From the NCBI RefSeq assembly GCF_031585635.1, contig NZ_CP134195.1:806001-870000 (forward strand): a stretch of DNA of 64,000 bases, in the 5' to 3' direction. The notes beneath the pieces are model-generated. The model did not search any database, had not been told where the DNA came from, and saw nothing but the letters and a program-made list of their open reading frames with translations. This document shows, piece after piece, positions 1-9,351 of the stretch. This DNA comes from Paraburkholderia sp. FT54. GTDB taxonomy: Bacteria > Pseudomonadota > Gammaproteobacteria > Burkholderiales > Burkholderiaceae. The translations under genes and the position numbers were made by a program. Position 1 is the stretch's first letter, and each line of letters begins with the position of its first letter.

Positions 1-996
1 GGCAACGGCGCGGGCAGCGTCAATGGCGTGATCAACTTCAACCCGACGCTGCATACGGAGCGCGCGGCACTCACGCTGGTCGGCGGCAACATCTACATGG
101 GCTGGACCGCGCACTGCATGGGGGGCTCGTACACCGGCTGGTTGATGGCCTATAGCGCTGACACGCTGAAACAGACGAGCGTGCTCAACATCACGCCGAA
201 CGGCAGTCAGGGCTCGATCTGGATGGCCGGCTCGGGTATGGCGTCGGACGGCACGTCGCTCTATGTCGTGGACGGCAACGGCACGTTCGGCACCACGCTG
301 AATGCGCAGGGCTTCCCCGTCGACGGCGACTTCGGTGATTCGATGATGAAGCTCTCCTTGGGCAACCTGCAGGTCACCGACTATTTCGCGATGTCAGATG
401 TGGTCACGCAAGCGGCCACCGACAACGATTTTGGCTCGGGCGGCGCCATGGTGTTGCCGGATCAGACCACGGCAGGCGGTGTCGTCAAGCATCTGGCGGT
501 GGCGGCCGGCAAGGACAACCATATCTATGTCGTCGATCGCGACTCGATGGGTAAATTCAGCCCAACGGCCAACAACATCTGGCAGGAGTTGATCGGTACG
601 CTGGCGGGCGGCATCTGGGGATCGCCGGCTTACTACAACGGCGTGGTCTATTACGGTGGGCTGAACGACAACCTGAAGGCGTTGCCGGTTTCGGGGGCGT
701 TCCTCGCGACAACGGCTGCGTCGCGGAGCCCGACCACCTTTCCGTATCCGGGGGCGACGCCGGCCGTGTCGGCGAACGGCGCAAGCAACGGTATTGTATG
801 GGCGGCGGAAAACGGCACGACCGGCGCTTTGCACGCGTACAACGCGGGTAATCTCGCCGTCGAGTTGTACAACAGCAACCAGGCCGGCGCGCGTGATCAA
901 TGGGGCGCGGGCAATAAATTCATCACGCCGATGATCGCGCGCGGCAAGGTATACGTCGGCGCCACCAATGGCGTGGCGGTGTTCGGGTTGCGGTGA
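1..996 (+). CDS. PQQ-type beta-propeller (quinoprotein-like) protein, 3' part
   Basis: The reading frame is open from the first base, so the gene starts upstream; 331 residues are visible. The Gly/Asn/Tyr/Trp-rich sequence has repeated blade-like strands: KDNHIYVVDRDS, WGSPAYYNGVVYYGG, KFITPMIARGKVYVGATNGV. These are typical of PQQ-like beta-propeller proteins in which each blade ends in a short VYVG strand. Proteins of this sort are usually exported, but the N-terminus is not in view, so location and any enzymatic activity cannot be judged. No PQQ-binding or catalytic residues can be assigned. A strong hairpin terminator follows 63 bases after the stop. Confidence 0.7.
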   Translation, partial: GNGAGSVNGVINFNPTLHTERAALTLVGGNIYMGWTAHCMGGSYTGWLMAYSADTLKQTSVLNITPNGSQGSIWMAGSGMASDGTSLYVVDGNGTFGTTLNAQGFPVDGDFGDSMMKLSLGNLQVTDYFAMSDVVTQAATDNDFGSGGAMVLPDQTTAGGVVKHLAVAAGKDNHIYVVDRDSMGKFSPTANNIWQELIGTLAGGIWGSPAYYNGVVYYGGLNDNLKALPVSGAFLATTAASRSPTTFPYPGATPAVSANGASNGIVWAAENGTTGALHAYNAGNLAVELYNSNQAGARDQWGAGNKFITPMIARGKVYVGATNGVAVFGLR

Positions 997-1059
997 TTGG
1001 GTGCGTCGGGTGTGCTCGCGTGGTTGGTTGGCAAGCGATGACCCGGGTCGCGATATGAA

Positions 1060-1090
1060 AAAGCCCCTGCTTGTTTTGAGCAGGGGCTTT
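1060..1090. terminator. Bidirectional intrinsic terminator
   Basis: A perfect 12-bp stem (AAAGCCCCTGCT with AGCAGGGGCTTT, loop of 7) lies between the convergent beta-propeller and NYN genes. It has A-rich sequence on the left and T-rich on the right, so it can end transcripts from both sides. Confidence 0.8.
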
Positions 1091-1160
1091 GTGTTTGCAG
1101 CAGACCTCGTATCGCGGCTAACCTCACATCACGCCGCTACATATCCGCCAGGTATGACGC

Positions 1161-2597
1161 TTACTCCACGTCGCTCTTCGCGGCCGTCTTACGCGGACGA
1201 CGACTGCGCGGCGCAGTTTTGCGTGCGGCCTTTTTTGCCGGCGCGGGCGTTTCTTCCACTGTGGCAGAGGCGGCCGGCGGTTCAGCAGGTGCGGCGATCT
1301 CCGGTATGTCGTCGATGCTTCGCGGCGCGGCTTTCTTTGCCCTCTTCGCAGCCGTCTTGCGCGGCGCGCGTTCATTGCGACGCTTGGGTTGCTTGCCGCT
1401 CGCATCCCGCTCGTCTGCCGGGCTCTGCGAGCCAGCTGGTTCTTCGGCCGTCACGGTTTCCGGCTCCGCCCAAGGCGCTTCGGGCGCCTCAAAAATGAAC
1501 CCGGTATTTTCCGGCGCGTGCGCGTGCACGTCTTCCGTTTGAGCCTGAGCGCTGCCGCCGTGCTCAATGCCAGTACGCTCCTCGTGAACGATCTCCTGCT
1601 GGCCGCGGCCTGCTTTACGATTGCCTCGCCCCCGACGGCGCGACTCGTGTTTGCCGCCCGACTCGGCAATCACCGTTTCGGCAACCTGCGCCTCATACAA
1701 TTGTTCAGCCGACTCCACAACTTCGACAGGCTCGCCCGTGTTGTCGCCCGCTATATTCGCGGCCGTGCTTCGATACACATACGCGCCTGACTTTTCATCG
1801 CGACCAAATTCGAGCAGCCCGCGAGCATGAGCTTCTTCGAGCAGATTGCCGAAGGCGCGAAAACCGTAGTACGTCTCGTTGAAATCCGGCTTGCGACGCT
1901 TGATCGCGTTCTTCAACACCGACGCCCAGATCTTGCCGCTATCGCCGCGTTCGGACGCGAGCGCGTCGAACGTTTGCACCGCGATCTCGACCGCCTTGGT
2001 GCGTCGTTTTTCGAGGTCTTCCTTGTTGCGCGTCTTCTCCTCGTCGGGCGCGCGTTTGGCCGCCGGCTGGGCGGACTGTTGCGGGCGCGACGACTCGCGC
2101 TTGGCGACGGTGCGCTGACTCTCACGCACGAGGTCGTCGTAGAAAAAGAACTCGTCGCAGTTCGCGATCAGCAGATCGGACGTGGATTGCTGCACGCCGA
2201 CGCCAATGACCTGCTTGGCGTTCTCGCGCAGCTTCGACACTAGCGGCGAAAAATCCGAGTCGCCACTGATGATCACGAACGTATTGACGTGCGACTTCGT
2301 GTAGCAGAGGTCGAGCGCGTCGACCACGAGCCGGATGTCGGCGGAATTCTTGCCCGATTGGCGCACGTGCGGAATCTCGATCAATTCGAAATTGGCCTCG
2401 TGCATCGCGCCTTTGAAACTCTTGTAGCGGTCCCAGTCGCAATACGCTTTCTTCACGACGATGCTGCCCTTGAGCAGCAGACGTTCGAGCACCAGCTTGA
2501 TATCGAACTTGTCGTACTTCGCGTCGCGCACGCCGAGCGCGACGTTTTCGAAGTCGCAGAATAGCGCCATGCTGACGGTTTCGTTGGATGACGCCAT
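1161..2597 (-). CDS. NYN domain / LOTUS (OST-HTH) protein with histone H1-like tail
   Basis: 478 residues from the ATG preceded by GGAG. Residues 8-150 are an NYN (PIN-like, LabA/DUF88) nuclease-type domain: acidic residues in ALFCDFENVALG (D15, E17, N18), NSADIRLVVDAL and IISGDSDFSPLV fit the metal-binding pocket of this family. A middle region of about 75 residues (EIAVQTFDALASERGDSGK to YVYR) looks like an OST-HTH/LOTUS RNA-binding fold. The C-terminal third is low complexity, first acidic and then Ala/Lys/Arg-rich (KKAARKTAPRSRRPRKTAAK), like histone H1 tails. NYN-LOTUS pairs are thought to act on RNA, so RNA binding or cleavage is an inference. Convergent with the upstream gene; transcribed alone. 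Confidence 0.85.
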   Translation of the reverse strand: MASSNETVSMALFCDFENVALGVRDAKYDKFDIKLVLERLLLKGSIVVKKAYCDWDRYKSFKGAMHEANFELIEIPHVRQSGKNSADIRLVVDALDLCYTKSHVNTFVIISGDSDFSPLVSKLRENAKQVIGVGVQQSTSDLLIANCDEFFFYDDLVRESQRTVAKRESSRPQQSAQPAAKRAPDEEKTRNKEDLEKRRTKAVEIAVQTFDALASERGDSGKIWASVLKNAIKRRKPDFNETYYGFRAFGNLLEEAHARGLLEFGRDEKSGAYVYRSTAANIAGDNTGEPVEVVESAEQLYEAQVAETVIAESGGKHESRRRGRGNRKAGRGQQEIVHEERTGIEHGGSAQAQTEDVHAHAPENTGFIFEAPEAPWAEPETVTAEEPAGSQSPADERDASGKQPKRRNERAPRKTAAKRAKKAAPRSIDDIPEIAAPAEPPAASATVEETPAPAKKAARKTAPRSRRPRKTAAKSDVE

Positions 2598-2837
2598 GGT
2601 TATCTCCATTGAAGCGATCGTCGAATTCGACGAATCGCGACCATGATAGCGATTCCAGCGGAGGTGATCAGCTTTTGTGTTCCGGGCGCACCGATACGGG
2701 CCGCGCGAAGCTGTGACAGCGCGCGGTTTTTCGGGCGTTTTCCAGGTTTTTTGCTGCGTGGCTGGCACTGTGACGAATCGGCTCAGCGCCACCGCCCGAC
2801 AGCGGGCCACAATGCATTGACCACGCGGGCGAACGTA

Positions 2838-3485
2838 CTACCTCTCGTGATGATACGGCGCGACATTCAGCGCCGCGCGCGTTTCCAGCACCTCATCCAC
2901 GAGGCCATACGTCTTGGCGGTCTGTGCCGACATGAAGTTGTCGCGGTCGGTGTCGCGGGCGATTTCCTCGATGCTGCGCCCGGTGCGTTCGGCCATCATG
3001 GCGTTCAGGCGCTCTCGCAGATAGAGCACTTCCTTCGCCTGAATCTCGACGTCTGCCGCCGTGCCCTGGCTGCCGCCCGACGGCTGGTGAATCATGATGC
3101 GCGCGTTCGGCAACGCATACCGCTTGCCGCGCTGACCCGCCGTCAGCAGGAAAGTCCCCATGCTCGCGGCAAAGCCCGTGCACAAGGTGGATACCTCCGG
3201 TTTGATGAACTGCATGGTGTCGTAGATCGCGAGGCCGTCGTACACCGAACCGCCCGGCGAATTGATGTAAAAAGAAATATCCTTGTCGGGATTCTCGGAT
3301 TCCAGAAACAGCAACTGCGCGACAATCAGACTGGCCGACTGCTCGTTCACGGGCCCGACCAGAAACACGATGCGCTCGCGCAGCAAACGCGAATAGATGT
3401 CGTAGGCGCGCTCGCCGCGGCCGGACTGTTCGATCACGGTGGGCACGAGGCCCAAGCCGTTGATGTTTGGATAGCTGGAATGCAT
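2838..3485 (-). CDS. ClpP-like ATP-dependent protease proteolytic subunit (paralogue)
   Basis: 215 residues, a normal ClpP length. The catalytic Ser is S108 in GFAASMG and the His is H133 in MIHQPSGG; an Asp lies in the ARDTDRDN region. The [16 protein letters not shown] segment that lines the chamber is intact, so it should be an active serine peptidase that assembles with a Clp ATPase. It is not next to tig or clpX, where the main betaproteobacterial clpP lies, so it is probably a second copy. The ATG at 3485 follows AGGTGA closely; an in-frame GTG lies two codons upstream. The partner ATPase is unknown; clpA at 39 kb in this window is one possibility. Confidence 0.9.
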   Translation of the reverse strand: MHSSYPNINGLGLVPTVIEQSGRGERAYDIYSRLLRERIVFLVGPVNEQSASLIVAQLLFLESENPDKDISFYINSPGGSVYDGLAIYDTMQFIKPEVSTLCTGFAASMGTFLLTAGQRGKRYALPNARIMIHQPSGGSQGTAADVEIQAKEVLYLRERLNAMMAERTGRSIEEIARDTDRDNFMSAQTAKTYGLVDEVLETRAALNVAPYHHER

Positions 3486-3790
3486 GTTCACCTCGTGTAT
3501 GCGGTCTGGGTGACCGTGATTTGTGCGGAGCGCGTGGCTTTATGGCACGAAGCCTCAGGCTTGGCTCTGCCCTTGGCCGATCCGGAAGCTGCGCATTCAT
3601 TGCGCCGGTTGTTGTCCCTATGACGACCCGACGCACGACGCCGTGACAGAAATATTTTTTCGGGCAGCTGTCACATCGTTCGATGCCCAGCCGTCAAGAC
3701 GAAAAGAATCAGGATGTCGGCGCGCGCCCGGATCGTTTCGCAGGCAGGGCGCCGCGCGCTTTTCAACACGCACGATCTGGAGGTCTACGT

Positions 3791-4777
3791 ATGACGGAAC
3801 AGGGAATCGACAAGGCATCCAGCTTCGAGGCCGTGCGCGCCCGCCTGCTCGCGCTGGCGTACCGGATGCTCGGCAGCCGGGCTGAAGCGGAAGACGTCGT
3901 GCAGGACGTCGGATTGAAATGGCACCTCGCGGACACGCAGGAGGTGCAGGTACCTGCCGCCTGGCTCACCACGATCACCACGCGCGTGGCGATCGACCGG
4001 CTGCGGCGTGTGCAGCGCGAACGCGCGTCGCAGGCCGCTGGCTGGTTGCCGGAGCCGTGGCTCGACGAGGTGGCGCCATCGGCGGAAGAACTGGCCTTGC
4101 GCGCGGCGGAGATGTCCTATGGCGTGATGCTGCTGCTGGAGCGCCTGAAACCTGACGAACGGGCGGCGTTCGTGTTGCACGAAGCCTTTGATTGTGGCTA
4201 CTCGGAGATCGCGGCCATTCTCGAGCGAACGCCGGCAGCCTGCCGGCAGATTGTCCATCGGGCCAGGGCGCGCCTGCAACGCGCGGGTGCGCCGGCGGAG
4301 CCCGCCGACCCCGCAGCGCATGCGCGGATCGTGGAACGCTTGCGCACGGCGTTGGAGGCGCAGGATCGAGTCGGCTTGTTGCGGCTCTTTAGCGATGCGC
4401 CGGAAGTCGTCAGCGACGCGCCTGTGTGCGCACCGGTAAGCACGTCTGAACCGGCGGTGGCAGGGTGGATGGACACGGTAACGTCGCTCGTCGAGCATGC
4501 GAGCAACGCCGAGACGGTGTCGGTGGCGGGCACGTTGTGTATCGCCTTGCTTTTCGAGGGCGACGTCGTCGGCGTACTCGACGTCTCCACGAACAGCCTG
4601 GCGGATGGTTCCGCGAAGATCGTCGCCATGCGCGTGGTGACCAGCGCGGCGCGCCTGCGGGCCACCAACCGCATGCTGGGCCGCACGGCAATCACGCAAC
4701 TGCTCGCACGGATCCAGCAGAGCGCCATGAACTCAGTTACGGTGGACTGCGACTTCCCAGTTGATGTCCACGCATAG
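3791..4777 (+). CDS. ECF sigma factor, ECF41/SigJ-like, with C-terminal extension
   Basis: 328 residues from an ATG with GGAGG seven bases upstream. Region 2 is at residues 10-80 (LALAYRMLGSRAEAEDVVQDV, ITTRVAIDRLRRVQRERA) and region 4 at about 110-165 (LLLERLKPDERAAFVLHEAFD, SEIAAILERTPAACRQIVHRARARLQ). The remaining 160 residues resemble the SnoaL-like tail of ECF41 factors (ERLRTALEAQDRVGLLRLFSD). The DGGG and NPDK signatures expected there are not visible; the end reads IVAMRVVTSAARLRATNR. ECF41 factors usually sit beside a carboxymuconolactone decarboxylase or oxidoreductase gene, which is absent here. Its last 45 bases overlap the 3' end of the EAL gene on the other strand. Confidence 0.85.
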   Translation: MTEQGIDKASSFEAVRARLLALAYRMLGSRAEAEDVVQDVGLKWHLADTQEVQVPAAWLTTITTRVAIDRLRRVQRERASQAAGWLPEPWLDEVAPSAEELALRAAEMSYGVMLLLERLKPDERAAFVLHEAFDCGYSEIAAILERTPAACRQIVHRARARLQRAGAPAEPADPAAHARIVERLRTALEAQDRVGLLRLFSDAPEVVSDAPVCAPVSTSEPAVAGWMDTVTSLVEHASNAETVSVAGTLCIALLFEGDVVGVLDVSTNSLADGSAKIVAMRVVTSAARLRATNRMLGRTAITQLLARIQQSAMNSVTVDCDFPVDVHA

Positions 4778-6010
4778 CACCTGTGTGCCAGTCGGCGTGT
4801 GCGCGGCGATCGAGGCGGTCACGCACAGGTGCGCTTCGTTGATGGACAGATAGGGCGGGGTGAGATGCACATGGCCGGGCGTGCGCATCGCCTGGATAAA
4901 GTACGGCCGGCGCTCCCAGCTTGCGCCTTCCGAATGGAGCAGCGGGCGGAAACGCTTGGCGCGTTGCGAGGCGCGTCCGGGCGGCAGCACGTTATCGCCG
5001 ATCTGCCGGCCCGATCCGTCGAGCACGAAACAGCGTGCCGTCTCGCCGAGCATCAGAAGCGGGGCCGTGGCTTGCGCAACCGACTCGCCGGCCACCAGTT
5101 GCGCGGCCGCCGTCTCGAGCGCTGCGACGTACGGTGCGAGCCGCGCGGACTGTGCGCGTTCACGCGCGGCGACACGTTCTCGCAGCGCCGCGGAAAGCGA
5201 GTCCATCAAACCGGCCGCCGCTTGCGGCTTGACCGGTTCGACGCTTGGGCCAGCGAAGAACGCGCCTTGTACGAAATCCACGTTGCATTCGAGCGCGATC
5301 AGCGCGTCGCGTTCGGTGCTCAGGCCGCCCATCAGCACCAGTTGGCCGGATTCGTGCAGCAGCGAGACGAGCCCCGGCAGCACGCGTTCAATGTGCGAGT
5401 GTTCGCTGGCTTGCGCGAGAATGCAGCGGTCGAGCGTGACGATGTCTGGCCGCAGATTCCACACGCGGTCAATGTTCGAATGCTTCGCGCCGAAGCCGTC
5501 GAGCGCGATCAGGAAGCCGGATTTACGCAGCAAATCGACGATTTCGGTAAAGCGCGTGGTTTCGCCGCCCGCCTGTTCGGACACTTCGAGCACCACGCGC
5601 TGCGGCGGCAGGCCGAGCGCCTTGAGGCCGGCGAGCAGCGCATCGCCGTAACTGGTGTCCATCAGCGCGGCGGGGTGCAGGCTCAGGAAGAGCCATTCGT
5701 CGTGACTGTCGAACGCGTTGAAATTGCCCAGATGCAGCGACTCGGCGAGCCGCCCGAGTTCGAGCAGGTCGCCGCGTCGGGCGGCCTGCGTGAAAACCTC
5801 GTGCGACGGCACTTGCAGCGCATGTTCGTCACGGGCGCGCAGCGACGCGTGATAACCGATCGCGCGCCGGTGCGACACGGAGAAAACTGGCTGGAACACG
5901 CTGAAAACAGTGTAGCCGCCGTACAGAACGGTGCGCCGTGAGCCTTCGTCGCCGGCCATTGGGCGCGGCGGCTGGAAGCCGGGAGGATCGAGTTCGATCA
6001 TGCTCATCAT
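4733..6010 (-). CDS. Degenerate EAL-domain protein, probably not a phosphodiesterase
   Basis: About 425 residues from the MMSMIEL start; the start is uncertain because no candidate ATG (6043, 6010, 6001) has a good ribosome site. An EAL fold covers residues 35-280: VFSVFQPVFS, then AIGYHASLRA where active enzymes have E-A-L-x-R, EVSEQ for E-x-T-E, ALDGFGAKHSN for DDFG, and FVQGAFFAGPS near the end. Loss of the catalytic Glu and one metal-binding Asp argues for a c-di-GMP sensor or scaffold rather than an enzyme. The C-terminal 150 residues (ETARCFVLDGSGRQIGDNV, RPYFIQAM, YLSINEAHLCVTAS) look like a PAS/Cache-type sensory fold. Confidence 0.8.
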   Translation of the reverse strand: MMSMIELDPPGFQPPRPMAGDEGSRRTVLYGGYTVFSVFQPVFSVSHRRAIGYHASLRARDEHALQVPSHEVFTQAARRGDLLELGRLAESLHLGNFNAFDSHDEWLFLSLHPAALMDTSYGDALLAGLKALGLPPQRVVLEVSEQAGGETTRFTEIVDLLRKSGFLIALDGFGAKHSNIDRVWNLRPDIVTLDRCILAQASEHSHIERVLPGLVSLLHESGQLVLMGGLSTERDALIALECNVDFVQGAFFAGPSVEPVKPQAAAGLMDSLSAALRERVAARERAQSARLAPYVAALETAAAQLVAGESVAQATAPLLMLGETARCFVLDGSGRQIGDNVLPPGRASQRAKRFRPLLHSEGASWERRPYFIQAMRTPGHVHLTPPYLSINEAHLCVTASIAAHTPTGTQVLCVDINWEVAVHRN

Positions 6011-6259
6011 GTCAGTCGTGTGGAGGTGGCTGCGCGCCTGCATGCTCGGCACAAGTTCGCACGCGCAAAATGTGAGTTTACAGGATAGGCGAGCAAGAAC
6101 TATGCGAGTGCGGAAACACAGCACGCATGCCCGGCTGTCACACTCAGATAAGACGATTGTGCGTCAGCACCGGTGCGCAGGCTGCGATTCGCACTTCGCT
6201 GGTGCGGCCCGCGCCCCGTTGCGGATCGGCGGCGGGGCGCGCGGCTGCGTAGGCGTGCA
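6011..6259. other. Intergenic region upstream of the EAL gene
   Basis: No gene recognised. An 8-bp GC-rich inverted repeat (GCGCCCCG at 6211-6218 with CGGGGCGC at 6233-6240) lies between the MFS stop and the EAL leader. It lacks a T-tract and cannot be called a terminator with confidence. Confidence 0.4.
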
Positions 6260-7717
6260 TCAGGTCCGTTCAGAGGGATCGGTCTTTTTTGCGGGCGTGC
6301 GGATGTCCGGCGACAGCTGCGCAAAGATCCACGACGAGCCTGCCGTGATGATGCCGACACACAGGAACGTCGCATGAAATGCTGGCAGCGAGTTGGCGGC
6401 CGTCACGCGCGGCAGCAGGCCGGTAAAGGTCGCGAGCAGGGCGCCGGCCACCGTCACCCCGAGACTCATCGACAGCATCTGGACCAGCGAAAACAGGCTG
6501 TTGCCGCTGCTTGCGCCGCCGGTGCCCAGGTCCTTGAGCGTCAACGTGTTCATTGCGGTGAACTGGATCGAGTTGACGCCGCCGAAGAACGCAAGTTGCA
6601 CGAGGCGCAGCCACAGCGGCTGGTTCGTGGTGGTGAGCGCGAAGCTCGCCATGGTCAAGCCGACCAGCACGGTGTTGACGATCAGCACGCGTCGATAGCT
6701 GTGCTTGATGATCAGGCTCGTCACGAGACGTTTGGACGCCATGCCTGCGGCCGCCACCGGCAGCATCATCATGCCGGCTTCGAAGGCGCTATAGCCGAGA
6801 CTCACCTGCAATAGCAAAGGTATCAGGTAGGGCATCGCGCCGCTGCCGATCCGCGCGAACAGATTGCCTAGCAGGCCGACGCTGAAGGTGTGGATCTTGA
6901 ACAGGTCGAGCGAGAAGATCGGCGCGGGCTCGCGCACGGCGTGCAAGCCGTAGGCGACAAAGCAGGCCAGGCTCAAAATCAGCAGCACCAACACCGTGGC
7001 GTGCTGAATGCCGAACTCGGTCCGACCGTCGAGCGCGAACGAAATCGCCACCATGCCGAGGGTCAGCAGCAGGTAGCCTGTCATGTCGAACTTGCCGACG
7101 TGCTCATTCCGGCTGTCCGGCATGAAGATGAACGTGGCGATGCAACCCACGATCCCCACCGGCACGTTGATCAGAAAGATCCAGTGCCACGAGGCGATCT
7201 TCACGAGCCAGCCGCCGAGCGTGGGGCCGATCAGCGGACCGATCAGGCCGGGGATCGCCACGAACGAGAGCGCCGGCAAATAGCGTTCGGCCGGAAAGGT
7301 GCGCAGCACCGCGAGCCGTCCGACCGGCAGCAGCATCGCGCCGCCCACGCCCTGCATGATGCGGAAGGCCACGAGCTGACTCAGGGTATGCGCGTTCGCG
7401 CACAGCAACGAGGCGACTGCGAACACGAGGATTGCGCTGAAGAACACGCGGCGCGTGCCGAGCTTGTCGGCCAGCCAGCCGGATACCGGGATCATCACGG
7501 CCATCGTCAGCGAATAGGCGATCACCACCGATTGCATGCGCAGCGGCAACTCGCCGAGGCTCGTCGCCATCGCGGGGAGCGCGGTGTTGACGATGGTCGA
7601 GTCGAGCGTCTGCATGAAAAAGCCGGTGGCGACGACCCACAGCATCACGGTGAGCGAGCGGGGCGACGGCGTACTGGGCGCACTGGGCGTGGCGGCGGGC
7701 GGAGTCGGCGTGGACAT
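6260..7717 (-). CDS. MFS transporter, DHA2 (EmrB/MdtD-like) drug:H+ antiporter family
   Basis: 485 residues with about 13-14 hydrophobic segments after a Pro/Ser/Thr-rich start. Hallmarks are motif C-like GFFMQTLDSTIVNTALPAMA in the first helix, motif A GWLADKLGTRR between helices 2 and 3, and FRIMQGVGGAMLLPVGR and PGLIGPLIGPTLGGWLV in the following helices. This is the 14-helix multidrug exporter group typified by MdtD. An inner-membrane exporter is secure; the substrate is not predictable. It follows the divergently regulated MocR gene at a distance of 93 bases on the same strand, so co-transcription with that regulator is possible. Confidence 0.9.
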   Translation of the reverse strand: MSTPTPPAATPSAPSTPSPRSLTVMLWVVATGFFMQTLDSTIVNTALPAMATSLGELPLRMQSVVIAYSLTMAVMIPVSGWLADKLGTRRVFFSAILVFAVASLLCANAHTLSQLVAFRIMQGVGGAMLLPVGRLAVLRTFPAERYLPALSFVAIPGLIGPLIGPTLGGWLVKIASWHWIFLINVPVGIVGCIATFIFMPDSRNEHVGKFDMTGYLLLTLGMVAISFALDGRTEFGIQHATVLVLLILSLACFVAYGLHAVREPAPIFSLDLFKIHTFSVGLLGNLFARIGSGAMPYLIPLLLQVSLGYSAFEAGMMMLPVAAAGMASKRLVTSLIIKHSYRRVLIVNTVLVGLTMASFALTTTNQPLWLRLVQLAFFGGVNSIQFTAMNTLTLKDLGTGGASSGNSLFSLVQMLSMSLGVTVAGALLATFTGLLPRVTAANSLPAFHATFLCVGIITAGSSWIFAQLSPDIRTPAKKTDPSERT

Positions 7718-7810
7718 GGAGGGCGGCTAGGCGCGCGGGGCGGGCTGGGAGTCGCTATTCTAGGGAAAAGCGCCTCGCCGCGCAGCGGACGCGATGGTCA
7801 ACCCTCCAAC

Positions 7811-9229
7811 TCACCCCGACGCCGGCAACGCGGCCGCAGCGCGAAAGAACGCCTGCGCACGCGGGTCGTTACCAAATGCGATGTGAATCCTGATCCACGG
7901 ACTCTCTTCCATGTTCGGCCGGAAGTGGTTGCCCGGCACGACGGTGACTCCCAGCGGCACGCCGCACTCCACCAACCGTTCCGCATTGCCCACATGCGGC
8001 ACGCGAGCCCATACGAATTTGCCGCCGACGGGCTTCTCGAAAATTTCCCAGCCGGCGTCTTCGAGCGTCTGAATGGTCGAGCCGAGCGCGTCGCGCATAC
8101 GTCGGCGCAGGCGTTCCAGATATTTGCGATACGCGCCGCGCTCCAGCATCGCCACGGCGACCGCTTCGGCAAAACGCGAGCCGCCGATGCTCGTCAACAT
8201 CTTGATGTCGACCAGGTCCTTGATGATCGCGTGGCTCGCGACCACACAGCCTATCCGCAGCGACGACGACAGCGTCTTCGACAGCCCGCCCACATAGATC
8301 ACGTGTTCGAGCTGATCGAGCGTGGCGAGGCGGTCGGTGAGGTCGGTCTGAAAATCGGCGTAGATGTCGTCTTCGATGATCGAGAAGCCGTGCTCCCGCG
8401 CCAGCTGTAACAGCCGGAAGGCCACTGGCGGCGCGACGTTGGTGCCTGTCGGATTGTGGAACACGGTATTGATGAACAGCAGCTTGGGGCGGTGCGACTT
8501 CAACTGCTCCTGCATCACGTCCAGATCGGGACCGTTGCGGGTGCGTGGAATGCCGATCAGTTTCACGCCGTGCAGCTTTAGCAGGCCGTAGAGGTTGTAG
8601 TAACCGGGGTCTTCGACAAAGATCGTGTCGCCTGCCTTGAGCATGTAGCGCATCAGCAGATCGAGCGCCTGGCTTGCGCCGTTGGTAATGAGGATCTGCG
8701 ACGTGTCCGCCTGCATCCCTAGCTGGCCGATGCGTCCTTGCAGATGCTCGCGCAAACTCAGGTTGCCGAGCGGGGTGGCGTATTCGATCATGCTTGCGGG
8801 ATCGGTCCGCGACACGTGGCGGATGGCCTGCGCGATGCCGTCCGTGTCGCGCCACGCTTCGGGGATGAAGCCGCTGCCCAGCTTGAGTGTTTCGCCCGGG
8901 TGGTTGAACTGCTGCATCAGATGGTCCGATTCGTCCTCGGCGCGGCGCGGGTCGGAGGTGCCCTGGCACTGCGTGTTCCCCGGCTGGCGGTCGGCGACGT
9001 AGAAGCCGGAGCCGTGGCGCGAATCGACGTAGCCGAGTGACACCAGCCGGTCATAAGCCTCGATCACGGGAAAGCGGCTCACGCAGTAGTTGGTGGCGAA
9101 CTGGCGAATGGAGGGCAGCTTCGAACCGGGGTGGGCGGTGCGCGACCGGATCCACGCCGTGACGCCCGTGACGATCTGTTCGGTCAGCGGCACGCCGTTG
9201 TCTCGATCGAGCTGGATTTCGAGTTTCAT
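7811..9229 (-). CDS. MocR-type regulator: GntR winged helix fused to aminotransferase-like domain
   Basis: 472 residues from the ATG preceded by AAGGAG; a longer open frame upstream has no ribosome site. Residues 5-70 form a GntR DNA-binding domain (LTEQIVTGVTAWI, KLPSIRQFATNYCVSRFPVIEAYDRL, GYVDSRHGSGFYV). Residues 110-470 are a fold-type I PLP domain; the probable PLP lysine is in YVGGLSKTLSSSLRIG, with LFINTVFHNPTGTNVAP and IIEDDIYADF conserved. MocR proteins sense PLP or amino-acid-derived ligands and usually control a divergent gene, here the DUF2917 gene. A 10-bp-arm inverted repeat in the shared intergenic region is the likely operator. Confidence 0.92.
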   Translation of the reverse strand: MKLEIQLDRDNGVPLTEQIVTGVTAWIRSRTAHPGSKLPSIRQFATNYCVSRFPVIEAYDRLVSLGYVDSRHGSGFYVADRQPGNTQCQGTSDPRRAEDESDHLMQQFNHPGETLKLGSGFIPEAWRDTDGIAQAIRHVSRTDPASMIEYATPLGNLSLREHLQGRIGQLGMQADTSQILITNGASQALDLLMRYMLKAGDTIFVEDPGYYNLYGLLKLHGVKLIGIPRTRNGPDLDVMQEQLKSHRPKLLFINTVFHNPTGTNVAPPVAFRLLQLAREHGFSIIEDDIYADFQTDLTDRLATLDQLEHVIYVGGLSKTLSSSLRIGCVVASHAIIKDLVDIKMLTSIGGSRFAEAVAVAMLERGAYRKYLERLRRRMRDALGSTIQTLEDAGWEIFEKPVGGKFVWARVPHVGNAERLVECGVPLGVTVVPGNHFRPNMEESPWIRIHIAFGNDPRAQAFFRAAAALPASG

Positions 9230-9322
9230 GCGGGTCTGCTCCTTCACCAGACGGCGCGGCGATTGTGCGCAGACTCTCCACAGACGACACGCCGCCCGGC
9301 AACTGTCCGGTTTTTTAACTGA

Positions 9323-9351
9323 ACAGTTCCGATGGAAGTGTTCGGAACTGT
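9323..9351. promoter_or_regulatory. Candidate operator between MocR gene and DUF2917 gene
   Basis: A perfect inverted repeat with 10-bp arms, ACAGTTCCGA and TCGGAACTGT, separated by 9 bp. A second small dyad, AACTG-AA-CAGTT (9317-9328), overlaps its left edge. It lies 94 bases upstream of the MocR start and 68 bases upstream of the DUF2917 start, where a MocR operator would be expected. Confidence 0.6.
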
